Below, piece after piece: positions 45,401 to 55,500 of a stretch of DNA of 64,000 bases. Numbering within the stretch: the stretch's first letter is position 1; each line of letters begins with the position of its first letter. Position numbers and translations under genes: made by a program. The stretch lies in contig NZ_CP182947.1 of assembly GCF_048320135.1 (NCBI RefSeq), positions 806,001 to 870,000 of the forward strand, written 5' to 3'. The DNA comes from Ideonella_A sakaiensis_A. Its GTDB lineage: Bacteria; Pseudomonadota; Gammaproteobacteria; Burkholderiales; Burkholderiaceae_C. The notes beneath the pieces were generated by a model. It ran no database searches. It was not told the DNA's origin and saw nothing but the letters and a program-made list of their open reading frames with translations.

Positions 45401-46190
45401 CGAGCGGATCGATGCGGTCATCGATTTCAGGCGCGCGGCGTTGTCGGCCACAGTCACGGTATCGCAGCCAGCGGCCCCAGCAGAAGTCGAGCAAGGTGAT
45501 GGAAAGACCGTTTCCGCAACGGCAGTGGCCGCCGTTGCGAACCGCTTCGGAGCGCTGTTCACGAACGACCGCGAAACGGTGTCGACGCCATCTGGAGACG
45601 ACACTGCATCGACGGCCAAGCGGCTGGCGGCATTGACGACGGCCCAGCAGCGCGGCGGAGAATTGCCCGGCGAGGCACTCAGTGCCGCAGATGAGGCAGG
45701 CGACCCAAGCCTTCGGGTGACCGAGTCGGTCCGCAGGACGAGCCGCGGCGGATTCGACGCGATGGGTGATTTTTCGGCGCGCGTATCGGCGGATGACTAT
45801 CTGGTCGCGGTGGCCGACTTTGAATTGCTGCTCGACCCGCTGCTGCAAGACCGCAACGGCAGCGACGGCGGTCTGCGCGGCGAGATGCCGGCCGATGGCC
45901 AGAACAGCGCCGAAGACGGTGGCAAAGGGCTGACGCTGTCCGATGCGGCGCGCGCCACCGGGCTGGCCTTGACCGCCGGCACCGTCTGGTGGGCGCTGCG
46001 CGCCGGCAGCCTGCTGACCGGCCTGATGGTCTCGCTGCCGGCATGGCGGCACGCCGACCTGCTCGCGGTGCTGCCTGACGAGGACGACGAAGACGCCGCG
46101 TGGGGCGAGGCCGAAGACCGTGAATCGGCGCGCGACGAGGATGCGGTCGACCTGGTCTTCGAGGCCGACGACGACGCCGCACCGCGCTGA
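36147..46190 (+). CDS. Giant LEPR-XLL/DUF4347 repeat protein 1, 3' part (same protein after -1 shift)
   Basis: 3347 residues after the frame break. The frame is open upstream to 34086, but that part is the shadow of the 5' fragment. Order: rest of the LWLST-type domain; a cadherin-like domain; a LamG/concanavalin-like domain (about 36960-37710, FTLSAWFQTN, WHHVAVSVADIGGG, KIDEVRVYG); three 111-residue repeats; twenty-one 98-residue cadherin-like repeats (core LITQAELLANA-DVDG, DNGDGTWTYTP); a final cadherin-like domain (45111-45440). The C-terminal region has ADDYLVAVADFELL, a hydrophobic segment (LALTAGTVWWALRAGSLLTG, about 45960-46040) and an Asp/Glu-rich tail. No RTX motif. The C-terminus is nearly identical to that of giant 2. 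Predicted to be extracellular or surface-anchored. Confidence 0.85.
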   Translation, partial: GGGTAIDSLDLVHGSFTAGGLSFQAGDLLVGFDKQVNGVGGGAGTLVAMPQDVVRMRFTATTFSAGTAVATAAMVFDGDGNAKFDTAAENIDAISLVIRSAGSNLAPTVTLPGPALAYLEGSGAVLVDTSATVVDADSTDMDTGVLFVDFNGSGTSDDRLGIRNEGTGPGQIGVAGSNVMHGSVSIGTLAGGSNGSTPLVISLNANASPAAVQALLRNLTYSNVSNNPSTVPRTLRVMLSDGDGSTSVAVTKQINITNVNDPPVAVTDAFSTNEDTPLVIAPSTAGLNNWWGFNEGGTSQTTASSGALGSTGTRGSTAGVDASDPSWNSGLLGGAGLSFNGGGQYVQTTSTELSTASAFTLSAWFQTNTTTSAQHLLWQGYAGGNGYGSGGSTSPATSEMSLSIGSHSAAYDNKLVFSLGYDVPANGADSIFIVSASDFSDTTRWHHVAVSVADIGGGVVRASLYVDGRLEGTGTGTQNDRSAWQALRIGAAGDGSRSFNGKIDEVRVYGSELSGAQILAVMQPGVLANDSDPDSAPLQVHPALVSGPSNGTLAIHADGSFTYTPNANFHGTDSFSYRATDGIANSAPATVTITVLPVADTPSVSNATTSEDVQSTSGLVISRNPADGAEVTHFKITGISNGTLYRNDGVTQITNGSFISFADGNAGLKFTPAANVFGSGSFVAQASTSNSDAGLGGGTTTATVTINPVADTPTVTNATTSEDTQTTSGLVITRSPADGPEVSHFKITGINNGTLFLNDGVTAIADGSFITIAQGSAGLKFTPSANFHGNAGFTVQASLSNGDAGLGGAPVNATITVLPVADTPSVSNATTNEDVQSASGLVILRHPADGAEVTHFKITGITNGTLYRNDGTTQITNGSFVTFAEGNAGLKFTPTAEFSGTGSFTVQASTANNDAGLGGATVLATITVVAVNDAPTTTPVTLLPIAEDSGPRLITQAELLANATDVDGPGLSAINLVISSGLGSLVDNGDGSWTYTPALNGDTSVVFSYLVSDGSLPAAGTATLDITPVNDAPTTGPVTLAPIAEDSGPRLITQAELLANAVDVDGPGLTATGLTISAGLGTLVDNGDGTWTYTPALNDDTAVSFSYSVTDGSFGAAGSASLDITPVNDAPTTTPVTLLPIAEDSGPRLITQAELLANAVDVDGPSLVAINLLISSGLGSLVDNGDGTWTYTPALNDDSEVVFSYLVSDGSLTATGTATLDITPVNDAPTTGLVTLAPIAEDSGPRVITQAELLANAIDVDGPSLTATGLTISSGLGSLVDNGDGTWTYTSALNDDTMVGFSYLVTDGSLSVAGSATLDITPVNDTPTTSPVTLAPIAEDSGPRIITQAELLANAADVDGSVLTATGLVIGSGGGSLVDNGDGTWTYTPALNDNGSVTFSYTVSDGSLSAPGSATLDITPVNDAPTTSPVTLSPIAEDSGPRVITQAELLANAADVDGPSVTAINLVINAGLGTLVNNGDGTWTYTPAPDDDSLVSLSYGVTDGSLTAAGTATLDITPVNDAPTTGPVTLAPIAEDSGPRVITQAELLANAVDVDGPSLSAVGLVITAGLGSIIDNGDGTWTYTPSPNDDTLVSFSYSVTDGNFSVAGSASLDITPVNDAPTTSPVTLLPIAEDSGPRVITQAELLANAADVDGPTLAAINLAISSGFGTLVDNGDGTWTFTPALNDDTSVAFSYLVSDGSLTAAGSATLDITPVNDAPTTGLVTLAAIAEDSGPRVITQAELLANAVDVDGPGLTATGLTISSGLGALVDNGDGTWTYTPALNDDTMVGFSYLVTDGSLSVAGSATLDITPVNDAPTTSPVTLAPIAEDSGPRIITQAELLANAADVDGPVLTATGLVIASGGGSLVDNGDGTWTYTPALNDDGSVTFSYTVSDGSLSAPGSATLDITAVNDAPTTSPVTLSPIAEDSGPRVITQAELLANAADVDGPSVTAINLVINAGLGTLVNNGDGTWTYTPAPDDDSLVSFSYGVTDGSLIAAGTATLDITPVNDTPTTSPVTLLPIAEDSGPRLITQAELLANAADVDGPSLTASNLVITSGLGTLVDNRDGTWTYTPALNDDTSVSFSYTVTDGSLAEAGTATLDITPVNDAPTTTPVALLPIAEDSGPRVITQAELLANATDVDGPSLTAMGLTISSGLGTLVDNGDGTWTYTPALNDDTSVSFSYTVTDGTLAAAGAATLDITPVNDAPTTSPVTLAPIAEDSGPRLITQAELLANAADLDGPSLAAINLVISSGLGSLVDNGDGTWTYTPALDDDTTVSFSYMVTDGSLAAASTATLDITPVNDAPTTSPVTLSPIAEDSGPRLITQAELLANAADVDGPGLTAVGLTISFGLGTLVDNGDGTWTYTPELNDDTTVGFSYSVTDGSYSVSGTATLDITPVNDAPTTSPVTLLPIAEDSGARLITQAELLTNATDVDGPSLTAINLAISSGLGTLVDNGDGSWTYNGAPNDDSAVVFSYLVTDGSLTAPGTATIDFTQVNDAPTTSPVTLLPIAEDSGARLITQAELLANAADVDGPSLIAINLVITSGLGSLVDNGDGSWTYTPALNDDTTVSFSYTVTDGSLTAPGSATLDITPVNDAPTTSPVTLAPIAEDSDPRVITQAELLANDTDVDGPSLTALNLVITSGLGTLVDNGDGTWTYTPALNDDTSVSFSYIVTDGSLSAPGSAMLVITPVNDAPTTSPVTLAPIAEDSGPRLITQAELLANAADVDGPSLRAVNLVITSGLGTLIDNGDGGWAYTPAPNDDTSITFSYTVTDGSLSVAGVATLDITPVNDAPTTSPVTLAPIAEDSGPRLITQAELLANAADVDGTGLTAINLFITSGLGTLVDNGDGSWTYMPAPDDDTSVLFSYLVTDGSLSAAGTASLDITPVNDAPTTRPVALAPIAEDSGPRVIIQAELLANASDVDGPALFASGLSISRGAGTLVDNGDGSWSFTPAPNDDSEVEFSYLIGDGSLQIAASAVLDILPVADAPTLSLEPITVGGGESLLVGPALLQASSIEAGVSLQFIVLETRNGRFELADNQGAAVTSFSQADVVAGRVRFVSTSAVDAPLFSLVSSDGQNRSERIDAVIDFRRAALSATVTVSQPAAPAEVEQGDGKTVSATAVAAVANRFGALFTNDRETVSTPSGDDTASTAKRLAALTTAQQRGGELPGEALSAADEAGDPSLRVTESVRRTSRGGFDAMGDFSARVSADDYLVAVADFELLLDPLLQDRNGSDGGLRGEMPADGQNSAEDGGKGLTLSDAARATGLALTAGTVWWALRAGSLLTGLMVSLPAWRHADLLAVLPDEDDEDAAWGEAEDRESARDEDAVDLVFEADDDAAPR
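37938..38936 (+). repeat. Three coding tandem repeats of 333 bp (111 residues)
   Basis: Units start at 37938, 38271 and 38604 and end at 38936. Each encodes VADTP-V-NATT-EDVQ, HFKITGI-NGTL, and AGLKFTP blocks. They are exactly phased, with no indels between units. Confidence 0.9.
38937..45110 (+). repeat. Twenty-one coding tandem repeats of 294 bp (98 residues)
   Basis: 6174 bp = 21 x 294 exactly. Each unit begins with a VNDAPTT-type junction and has PIAEDSGPR, LITQAELLANA, DVDG, GTLVDNGDGTWTYTPALND and FSYTVTDGSL blocks, i.e. the bacterial cadherin-like (Cadherin_5) pattern with Asp-rich, probably calcium-binding junctions. No unit has an indel. Some units are nearly identical at DNA level, with period 1470 bp (five units). 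Confidence 0.95.
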
Positions 46191-46525
46191 GCGCCGGCGG
46201 TCTGCTCGGGCCCGACCTGCGCCGGGTTGGACGCCGCGGCTCGGCGAACCGGGATGGAAACGCCGATCAGCGCCCCCATCCGGCACCTGATCGCGCGACC
46301 ACACCTGCCCTGCACGGCGCACCATCTGCTCAGGGCATGGTCGGTCCAGTACCTCCTGGTAGGGAGTCAGGCCTTCAGGTTTGCAGAAACCGGCCGATAA
46401 CGCGTCAGACCGATCCCAGATGCGAAGCAGAAGCAGACGATGAACAACGAACAGACCTCGGGCGCATGCCGGTAGCGGGCCGCCAATCAACCCAAGGCGA
46501 GTGATCACCGGCCAGCCCCCATCCA
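46191..46525 (+). other. 335-nt intergenic region between the two giant genes
   Basis: No gene recognised. It holds a candidate promoter (46375-46400) and no evident rho-independent terminator for giant gene 1. The separation suggests giant gene 2 can be transcribed independently. Confidence 0.5.
46375..46400 (+). promoter_or_regulatory. Candidate sigma-28-type promoter upstream of giant gene 2
   Basis: TCAGG at 46375-46379, a 13-nt spacer, then GCCGATAA at 46393-46400, 126 nt before the start codon. The -10 octamer is identical to that upstream of the cluster's first gene. The spacer is about one base short of the usual length. Confidence 0.35.
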
Positions 46526-49500
46526 ATGTCCGCCCGGCCAGCACCTACGCTGAATCGACCACGCCTGCTGGTCGAGGAGCTCGAACCACGCATCCTGTTT
46601 TCAGCCGATGCGGCGGCGCTGCTCGGCCTCGTCGGCGCCTCGGGAACGGCCGAGGTTCGTGAGTTCGCGCGCGACGAGCAGGCAGCGGCGGTCTCCGAGC
46701 AGCTGCGTGACCAGCTCGCAAGCCGACGCGAAATCGTCTTCATCGACAGCCGGGTACCCGATGCCTTGTCGCTGGCAGATCAGCTGGTAGCCCGCCGCGG
46801 CGGCGCCCAGTTCGAGATCGTCGTGCTGCAGGCCGATCGGGATGGTCTGGCGCAGATCAGCCGGGTGCTCGCCGACGAAAGCGGCCTCGCCGCAATCCAC
46901 ATCCTGTCGCACGGCAGCGACGGCACGATCGAGATCGGCAATGCCCGTCTCGATGGCGAGCGGCTGGCGACCGACGGAGATGCGATCGCCCGCTGGGGCC
47001 TGGCGCTCGCCGAGGGCGGCGATCTGCTGCTGTATGGCTGTGAAGTGGCTCAAAACGACGCTGGCCGCGCCTTTGTGCAGCGGCTTGCGTTGCTGACCGG
47101 CGCCGACGTGGCCGCCAGCAGCAACCTGACCGGTGGCAGCGAATTTGGCGGCGACTGGCTGCTCGAGTACCGCACCGGTTCGGTCGAAGCCGGCGAGCTG
47201 CTGCAGCCGCTGCTGCAGCAATCGATCAAGGGCACGTTGGCGATCACCACCGACGTGGCCAGCTCGGCGGCGACCGCGACAACCGGCAGCAGCCTGAGCT
47301 TCTCGCACACCGTCGGCACCGGGGTGAATCGGCTGCTGCTGGTCCAGATCGCGGTTGCCGACAAGGAAGCTGTCACCGGAGTCACCTACGGTGCTTCGGC
47401 ATTGGCGCCGTGGTCTGCGATCACCGATCCCGGCAATAACGTGCGCGCCGAGATCTGGTACATGGTCGCGCCGGCCAGCGGCACCAATACCGTCAACGTG
47501 ACACTCGGATCGAGCAAGCGTTTCACGGTCGGCGCCATCAGCTTCGCGAACGTCAACCAGTCAACGCCCTTGGGCGCGCCTGTCCAGGGAGTCGGCTCGG
47601 GTGGAGCACCCGTCCTGGCGGTGGCCTCAGCCAGCGGCGAACTGGTTATCGATGTCGTATCGCTGCGTGACCGTGACAGCGGCGCCTGGGATGCTTCCCA
47701 GGCCGGCTTGTGGACAAATGCCACCGGCAATGGCAGCGCCGATTCCTTCGGCGGCGCCAGCAGCGAGGCCGGCGCGCCGCTGGTGACGATGAGCTGGACC
47801 AGCGCAGGTGCCGGCTCCGGCGACTGGGCAGCGATTGCCGTATCGATCAAGCCGACGCTGCCGCCCACGATCACCACCACCGGCACCGCCCTCGCCTATA
47901 CCGAAAACCAGCCGGCGACGGCGATCGACAGCGGCCTGCTGCTGAGCGACCCTGACAGTTCGACGCTGGCCGGCGCGACGGTCAGCATCAGCGCCAATTA
48001 CGTGAACGGCCAGGACACCCTTGGCTTCACGAACCAGAACGGCATCAGCGGTGTCTGGGATGCGGCCACCGGCGTGATGACGCTGAGCGGCACCAGTTCG
48101 GTTGCCAATTACCAGTCGGCGCTGCAGTCCGTCACCTACTTCAACAGCAGCGACGACCCGAGCACGGCCACCCGCACGCTGTCGTTTACCGCGAACGACG
48201 GCGCACTGACCAGTGCCATCGCTACGCGCGAGGTGACCGTGACGGCGGTCAACGATGCGCCGGTCGTCACAACCTCCGGCGGCACGCTGGCCTACACCGA
48301 GAATCAGGTGGCCACCGCGATCGACAGCGGGCTGGCCGTCTCCGACCTCGACAACACCACGCTGACCGGCGCGACGATCTCGATCAGCGCCAACTACGCC
48401 AACGGGCAGGACATCCTAGGCTTCACGGACCAGAACGGCATCAGCGGTATCTGGGATGCGGCGACCGGCGTGATGACGCTGAGCGGCACGAGTTCGGTTG
48501 CCAATTACCAGGCCGCGCTGCAGTCCGTCACCTATTTCAACAGCAGCGACGATCCGAGCGCGCTGGCGCGCACGATCAGCTTCGTCGTCAACGATGGCGC
48601 GCTGAACAGCACTGCCGCAACCCGCAGCGTCACGGTGACGCCGGTCAACGATGCGCCGGTCGTCACGACCTCCGGCGGCTTGCTGGCTTATACCGAGAAC
48701 CAGGCCGCGACCGCGGTCGACGGCGGCATCACCGTCTCCGACCTAGACAACACCACGCTGGCCGGCGCGACGGTCACGATCAGCGCCAATTACGCGAACG
48801 GCCAAGACATCCTAGGCTTCACCAACCAGAACGGCATCAACGGTGTCTGGGATGCGGCGACCGGCGTGATGACGCTGAGCGGCACGAGTTCGGTTGCCAA
48901 TTACCAGGCCGCGCTGCAGTCCGTCACCTATTTCAACAGCAGCGAAGATCCGAGCGGGCTGGCGCGCACGATCAGCTTCGTCGTCAACGATGGCGCGGTG
49001 AACAGCACTGCCGCAACCCGCAGCGTCACGGTGACGCCGGTCAACGATGCACCGGTCGTCACGACCAGCGGCGGCACGCTGGCCTACACCGAGAATCAGG
49101 TGGCCACCGTGATCGACGGAGGGCTCGCCGTCTCCGACCTCGACAACACCACGCTGGCCGGCGCGACGGTCACGATCAGCGCCAATTACGCGAACGGCCA
49201 AGACATCCTAGGCTTCACGGACCAGAACGGCATCAGCGGTGTCTGGAATGCAGCGACTGGCGTGATGACGCTGAGCGGCACGAGTTTGGTTGCCAATTAC
49301 CAGGCCGCGCTGCAGTCCGTCACCTACTTCAACAGCAGCGACGACCCGAGCGGGCTGGCGCGCACGATCAGCTTCGTCGTCAACGACGGCGCGCTGAACA
49401 GCACTACCGCAACCCGCAGCGTCACGGTGACGCCGGTCAACGATGCGCCGGTCGTCACGACCTCCGGCGGCGCGCTGGCTTATACCGAGAACCAGGCCGC

Positions 49501-52500
49501 GACCGTGATCGACGGCGGCATCACCGTCTCCGATCTCGACAACACCTCGCTGCAGGGTGCAACGGTCTCGATCAGCGCCAACTACGTCAACGGCCAGGAC
49601 GTGCTCGGTTTCACGAACCAGAACGGCATCAGCGGCGCCTGGAATGCCGCGACCGGCGTGCTGACGCTGTCGGGTGTGAGTTCGGTTGCCAATTACCAGG
49701 CCGCGCTGCAGTCCGTCACCTATTTCAACAGCAGCGAAGATCCGAGCGGGCTCGCGAGGACCGTCCGCTTCGTCGTCAACGATGGCGCGCTGAACAGCAC
49801 GGCTGCAACCCGCAGCGTCACGGTGACACCGGTCAACGATGCGCCAGTCGCGACGACCTCCGGCGGCGCGCTGGCTTATACCGAGAACCAGGCCGCGACC
49901 GCGGTCGACGGCGGCTTGAACGTCAGCGACATCGATAGCACCACCTTCACCGGTGCGACGGTATCGATCAGCGCCAATTTTGCGGCCGGCCAGGATGTTC
50001 TCGGCTTCACGAACCAGAACGGCATCAGCGGCGCCTGGAATGCCGGCACCGGCGTGCTGAGCCTGACCGGGTCGAGCACGGTCGGCAACTACCAGGCGGC
50101 GCTGCGTTCGGTGACCTATTTCAACAGCAGCGACGACCCGAGCACGCTGGCGCGAACCATTTCCTTCGTCGTCAACGATGGCGCCGCCAACAGCAACGTG
50201 GCGACCAAGACGGTGACCGTCGCCGCAGTCAACGACCCGCCGCAGGCGAGCAACCTGAGCACTGCGGAAACCTACTTCGAGGATACGCCGCTCGCGTTGA
50301 CGCCGATCGTCGTCAGCGATCCGGACAATGCCAATCTCAGCGTCACGCTGACGCTGTCGAATCCGGCGGCCGGCAGCCTGAACGTCGGCACCTCGGGGCT
50401 GGTCACGTCGAGCTACAACGCCGTCACCGGCGTCTGGACCGCCAGCGGCGCCGTCACCAATGTCAATGCGCTGCTCGGCGCGCTGGTCTTCACGCCGAGC
50501 CTCGATTTCAACGCCGATTTCACGATCGCGACCAGCGTCAGCGACGGCATCGCGCCACCGATCACCGGCAGCAAGGCTGTCACCGGCACGCCGGTCAACG
50601 ATGCGCCGGTGCTGACCACCAGCAACAGCAGCCTCGCCTATCCGATCGGCACCACGGCGACCCAGATCGACCCGCTGCTGACGATCACCGATGTCGACAG
50701 CACGCAACTGAATGGCGCAACCGTCGAGATCAGTGGCGGCTATGTCAACGGCCGTGACGTGCTGGCGTTCGCCACCCAGTCCGGCATCACCGGCATCTGG
50801 TCCTCCGCCACCGGGGTGATGACCCTGAGCGGCACCGCGACGCTGGGGCAGTATCAGGCCGCGCTGCGCAGCGTCACCTTCCAGACCACCGCCACCACAT
50901 CGGGCCCGCGACTGATCTCGTTCACCGCGACCGATGCGGGCGGTGCGCAAAGCATCGCTGCCAGCCGCACCATCTCGGTCGGTCAGGAAGTGCCGGCGCT
51001 GTGGATCTCGACGAACGGCAATGCGACGACGTCGGCAGGAACCGGCAAGCTCAGTTTCAGCGATGCGCAGATCGCGCGGCTGTCGAATCCCAATCTCAAC
51101 CTCGGCGCGGGGATCAGCAACGGCACCTTCACCAGCGTCTTCGACCTCGACCGCTTCACCGCCGACGGCAATTCGAACATCAACGGGCTGCACCGGGTCA
51201 ATTCGCCGGTGACGGTCGGCACCGTCAACCCGGTGGCACTGCAGCGCGGCGACATCCTGCTGTCGGTCGCCAGCAACGAGACCCTCGGCGGCGTCTCGGT
51301 CACCGACCGCGACATCGTGCTGTTCAGACCGACGACACCCGGCGATTACTCCGCCGGGACGTTCTCGCTCCTGTTGCGCCACCCCGGCAATACCGGCGAC
51401 AAGATGCGCGATTTTGCGCTGGTCGAGGCGCCGATGACGATCGGCAGCGTTGCGCTGCAAGCCGGCGATTTTCTCCTTGTCCCGGACGGTGGCGCCTACA
51501 ACAAGGATATCCAGTGGTTCCGGCCAACGACGATGTCGACCAACCCGACCGGCGGCACGCTCTCGGTGCTGATCGATGGCGATGGCTCGTCCGGCATCAA
51601 CTTCAGCCACAAGGTGTTCGGCCTCGAACTGGTGCAGCATGACATCGTGTTCGGCGGGGTTTCGCTGAACCGCGGCTCGCTGCTGATCACCCTCGATGGC
51701 GATGACAACGTCGGTGTCAACCGGCTGTCGGTGAAGGCGTCGGACATCTTCGTGCTCGATGTCACCGCGACCGGCAACGGCACCTCGTCCGGCACGACAC
51801 GGATGCTGCTGCGCGGCGTGAATGTCGGTCTCGACTCGGACGGCAGCGAGGAATACGACGCGATCGCGCTGGTCAATGTCTACAACACCGCGCCGGTGCT
51901 CGATGCGGCACGCACGCCGGTGATGACGGCCGTTGATGAGGACAGCGCCGCGCCAAGCGGCGCGGTTGGAACGCTGGTGTCGGCGCTGGTCGACTTTGCG
52001 GCTCCCGCCGGGCAGGTCGACAACGTCACCGATCCGGATACCGATGCGCAGCTCGGCATCGCGGTGATCGCGGCCAACAGCAGCAACGGCAGCTGGTGGT
52101 ATTCGATCGACAACGGCTCCAGCTGGCTCGATATCAACAACGGCAGCCCGGTCAGCAATACCAGCGCGCGCCTGCTCGCGGCCGATGCCGGCACTCGCCT
52201 CTATTTTCGACCGAACGCGAATTTTGCCGGCACGGTCAACGATGCGATCACCTTCCGTGCCTGGGACCGCACAACCGGTGTCAACGGCGGCCAGGCGAAT
52301 ACCAGCGTCAATGGCAGCTCGACCGCGTTCAGCGCCGCGATCGACGGGATCAATCAGACGATCACCGCGATCAACGATGCGCCGGTCCGCACCGCCGGAT
52401 CGACGTCGCCGGTCAATGTCAATGAAGACGCCCACAATGTGACGGCGGTCTCGCTCGGCTTCGGCGGCCTGGCCTACGGCCCAGGCGGTGGCGCCGACGA

Positions 52501-55500
52501 AGCGGGCCAGACGCTCGGCTACCGCATCGTGACGATCCCGGCGCACGTGACGTTGTGGCTGACCGATGGCACGACCCAGGTACTGGGGAATACCGCGTTG
52601 TCGCTGGCGCAGTTGCAGGGCCTCAAATACAAGACCGTCGCCGACGCGAACGGCGGCGGCAACCTCGTCTGGACCGTGCAGGACAGCGGCGGCACCGCGA
52701 ATGGCGGCGTCGATACGCTGGTCGAGACGCTGGCCATCACCGTCAACCCGGTCAACGATGCGCCGCTGCTGAGTGGCAGCAACGATGCAGACGGCATCAA
52801 CCAGAACGAGATGGCGAGCAACGGCACGCTCGTTGCCGAGCTGATTGCCGGCCGCGTCACCGATGTCGATGCCGGCGCGGTCACCGGCATCGCGGTCGTC
52901 GGTGTCAACAATGCCGACGGGCGCTGGCAGTATTCGATCAACAGCGGCGCGACCTGGCTCGATTTCGGCGCGCCAGGCACCGCAAACGCCCGCCTGCTCG
53001 CCGCCGACGCCAGCAGCTACGTGCGCTTCGTGCCGAATGCCAACTGGGTCGGAACCGTCGGCAGCGGCCTGACATTCCGCGCCTGGGACCAGACCGACGG
53101 CTCGACCGCCGGCGGCGTTGCCAATGTCACGGTCAACGGTGGCACGACCGCATTCAGCTCGGCCACCGCCAGCGCCAGCCTGACGGTGCACGCTTATCCG
53201 ATTCTGTTCACCGGCAGCTACCTCGAGGATTTCTCTTCGCTCGGGAGCGCCGGCACGCAGATGGTGGCCGGTTACCGGTCGATGGTGATCGGCGGATCCA
53301 GCTCGGCCCACACTGCGGCCAGTCCGATCACCACCGCCGCGATTGCCAGCGCGACCCCGGGATCGCAGACATTGAGGGTCTGGAAGCCCGGCGATTTCAA
53401 TCACCTGTCGCAGACGCAGCTGGCCAATGCCGGCTCGATCGGCAACGTCAACGACCGCGCGCTCGCCACCGGACCGACCAACAATGCCGCGTCGGTGATC
53501 GAGCTGGCGATGCGCAATGCCACTGGCAGCCCGCTCGCGCGCGTCACCGTCGGCTACGACTTGAAGGTGCTGGCCAATGGAATCGGCAACCCATCGACCG
53601 AAACTGGCGAGCTGCCTGGTTATTCCTTCTTCTACAGCCTGAGCGGCGGCACCGCGGCGTCCGAGTGGATTGCGGTACCGGCTCTGGCAACGACGTCGAC
53701 CACGCTCGGCAGCGTGACATCGGTCAGCACGACGCTGACCTTCGCGACTCCGCTGGCCTCTGGCGCGACGATGTATTTCCGCTGGGCCGATGACAACGGC
53801 GACATCTCGCCGGACCAGAATTTCGCGATCGACAATGTCTCGGTGCAGCGCGTCAATGTGGCACCGGTGCTGGCCGGTATCGAAGCCGCGCCGCTGAGCC
53901 ATACCGAAAATGCGCCGGCCACGCCACTGACGGCGAGCGTGCTCGTCAGCGACATCGACGATGTCAACCTGAACGGCGCCACGGTGGCGATCACGGCGAA
54001 TTTTGCCGCCGGCCAGGATGTGCTCGGTTTCGTCGACCAGAACGGCATCAGTGGCGCGTGGAATGCCGCAACCGGTGTGCTGACGCTGAGCGGCAGCAGT
54101 TCGGTCGCCAATTACCAGGCCGCACTGCGTTCGGTCACCTACTTCAACAGCAGCGACGATCCAAGCACACTGCCGCGCACGGTCAGCTTCACGGTGCGCG
54201 ACGCCGGCGGCAACAGCTCGCCAGTCAGCCGCAGCGTCAATGTCATCGCGGTCAACGATGCACCGGTCGTGACGACCAGCGGCGGCGCGAACAGTTATAT
54301 CGAGAACCAGGCGGCAACACCGATCGACGGCGGACTGACGGTTGCCGACCTCGACAATACGAATCTGACCGGCGCGACAGTGGCGATCTCCGGCAATTTC
54401 GCGGCCGGCCAGGACGTCCTCGGCTTCACGAACCAGAACGGCATCAGCGGCAGCTGGAATGCCGGCAGCGGCGTGTTGACGCTGACCGGATCGAGCTCGG
54501 TCGCCAATTACCAGACGGCGCTGCGTTCGGTCAGCTATTTCAACAGCAGCGACGATCCGAGCGGGCTGGCACGAACGATCAGTTTCGTCGTCAACGACGG
54601 TGCGCTGAACAGCACGGCCGCAACCCGCAGCGTCACGGTGACACCGGTCAACGACGCGCCAGTCGTCACGACCTCCGGCGGCGCACTCAGCTATACCGAG
54701 AACCAGGCGGCGACCGTGATCGATGGCGGGGTCAGCGTGATCGACCTCGACAACGTCAACCTCGCCGGTGCGACGGTGTCGATCAGCGCCAACTACGCTG
54801 CCGGCCAGGACATCCTCGGCTTCACGAACCAGAACGGCATCAGCGGCGCCTGGAATGCAACGACCGGCTTGCTGACGCTGTCCGGTACCAGTTCGGTCGC
54901 CAACTACCAGACCGCGCTGCGCTCGGTGACCTATTTCAACAGCAGCGACGACCCAAGCGCGCTGGCCCGCACGATCAGCTTTGTCGTCAACGACGGCGCG
55001 TTGAACAGCACGGCTGCGACCCGCGCCATCACGGTGACGCCGGTCAACGACGCGCCGGTCGTCACGACTTCCGGCGGCGCCCTCGCCTACATCGAGAACC
55101 AGGTTGCGACGGCCATCGATGGCGGCATCAGCGTGGTCGACCTCGACAACGCCAACCTCGCCGGTGCAACGGTGGCGATCAGCGGCAATTTCGCTGCGGG
55201 CCAGGACGTTCTCGGCTTCGTCGATCAGAACGGCATCAGCGGCAGCTGGGATGCGGCGACCGGCGTGCTGACATTGTCCGGCTCGAGTTCGGTCGCCAAC
55301 TACCAGGCGGCGTTGCGCTCGGTCAGCTACTTCAACAGCAGCGACGATCCGGGCACGCTGGCGAGGACGTTATCGTTCAGCGTCAACGACGGCGTTTTGG
55401 CCAGCGCGGTCGCCAGCCGGACGGTGACGGTCACTGCGGTCAACGATGCGCCGCTGCTGACCGGCAGCAACGACCTCGCGACGATCAACCGCAACCCGAG

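Noticed and set aside
49208..53902. Very long antisense open frame (1564 codons) opposite giant gene 2; similar long ones at 43866-46544 and 20492-23707
   Set aside because: High-GC shadow frames: Arg/Asp/Gly-rich, no family signatures, and directly opposite clearly conserved plus-strand domains.
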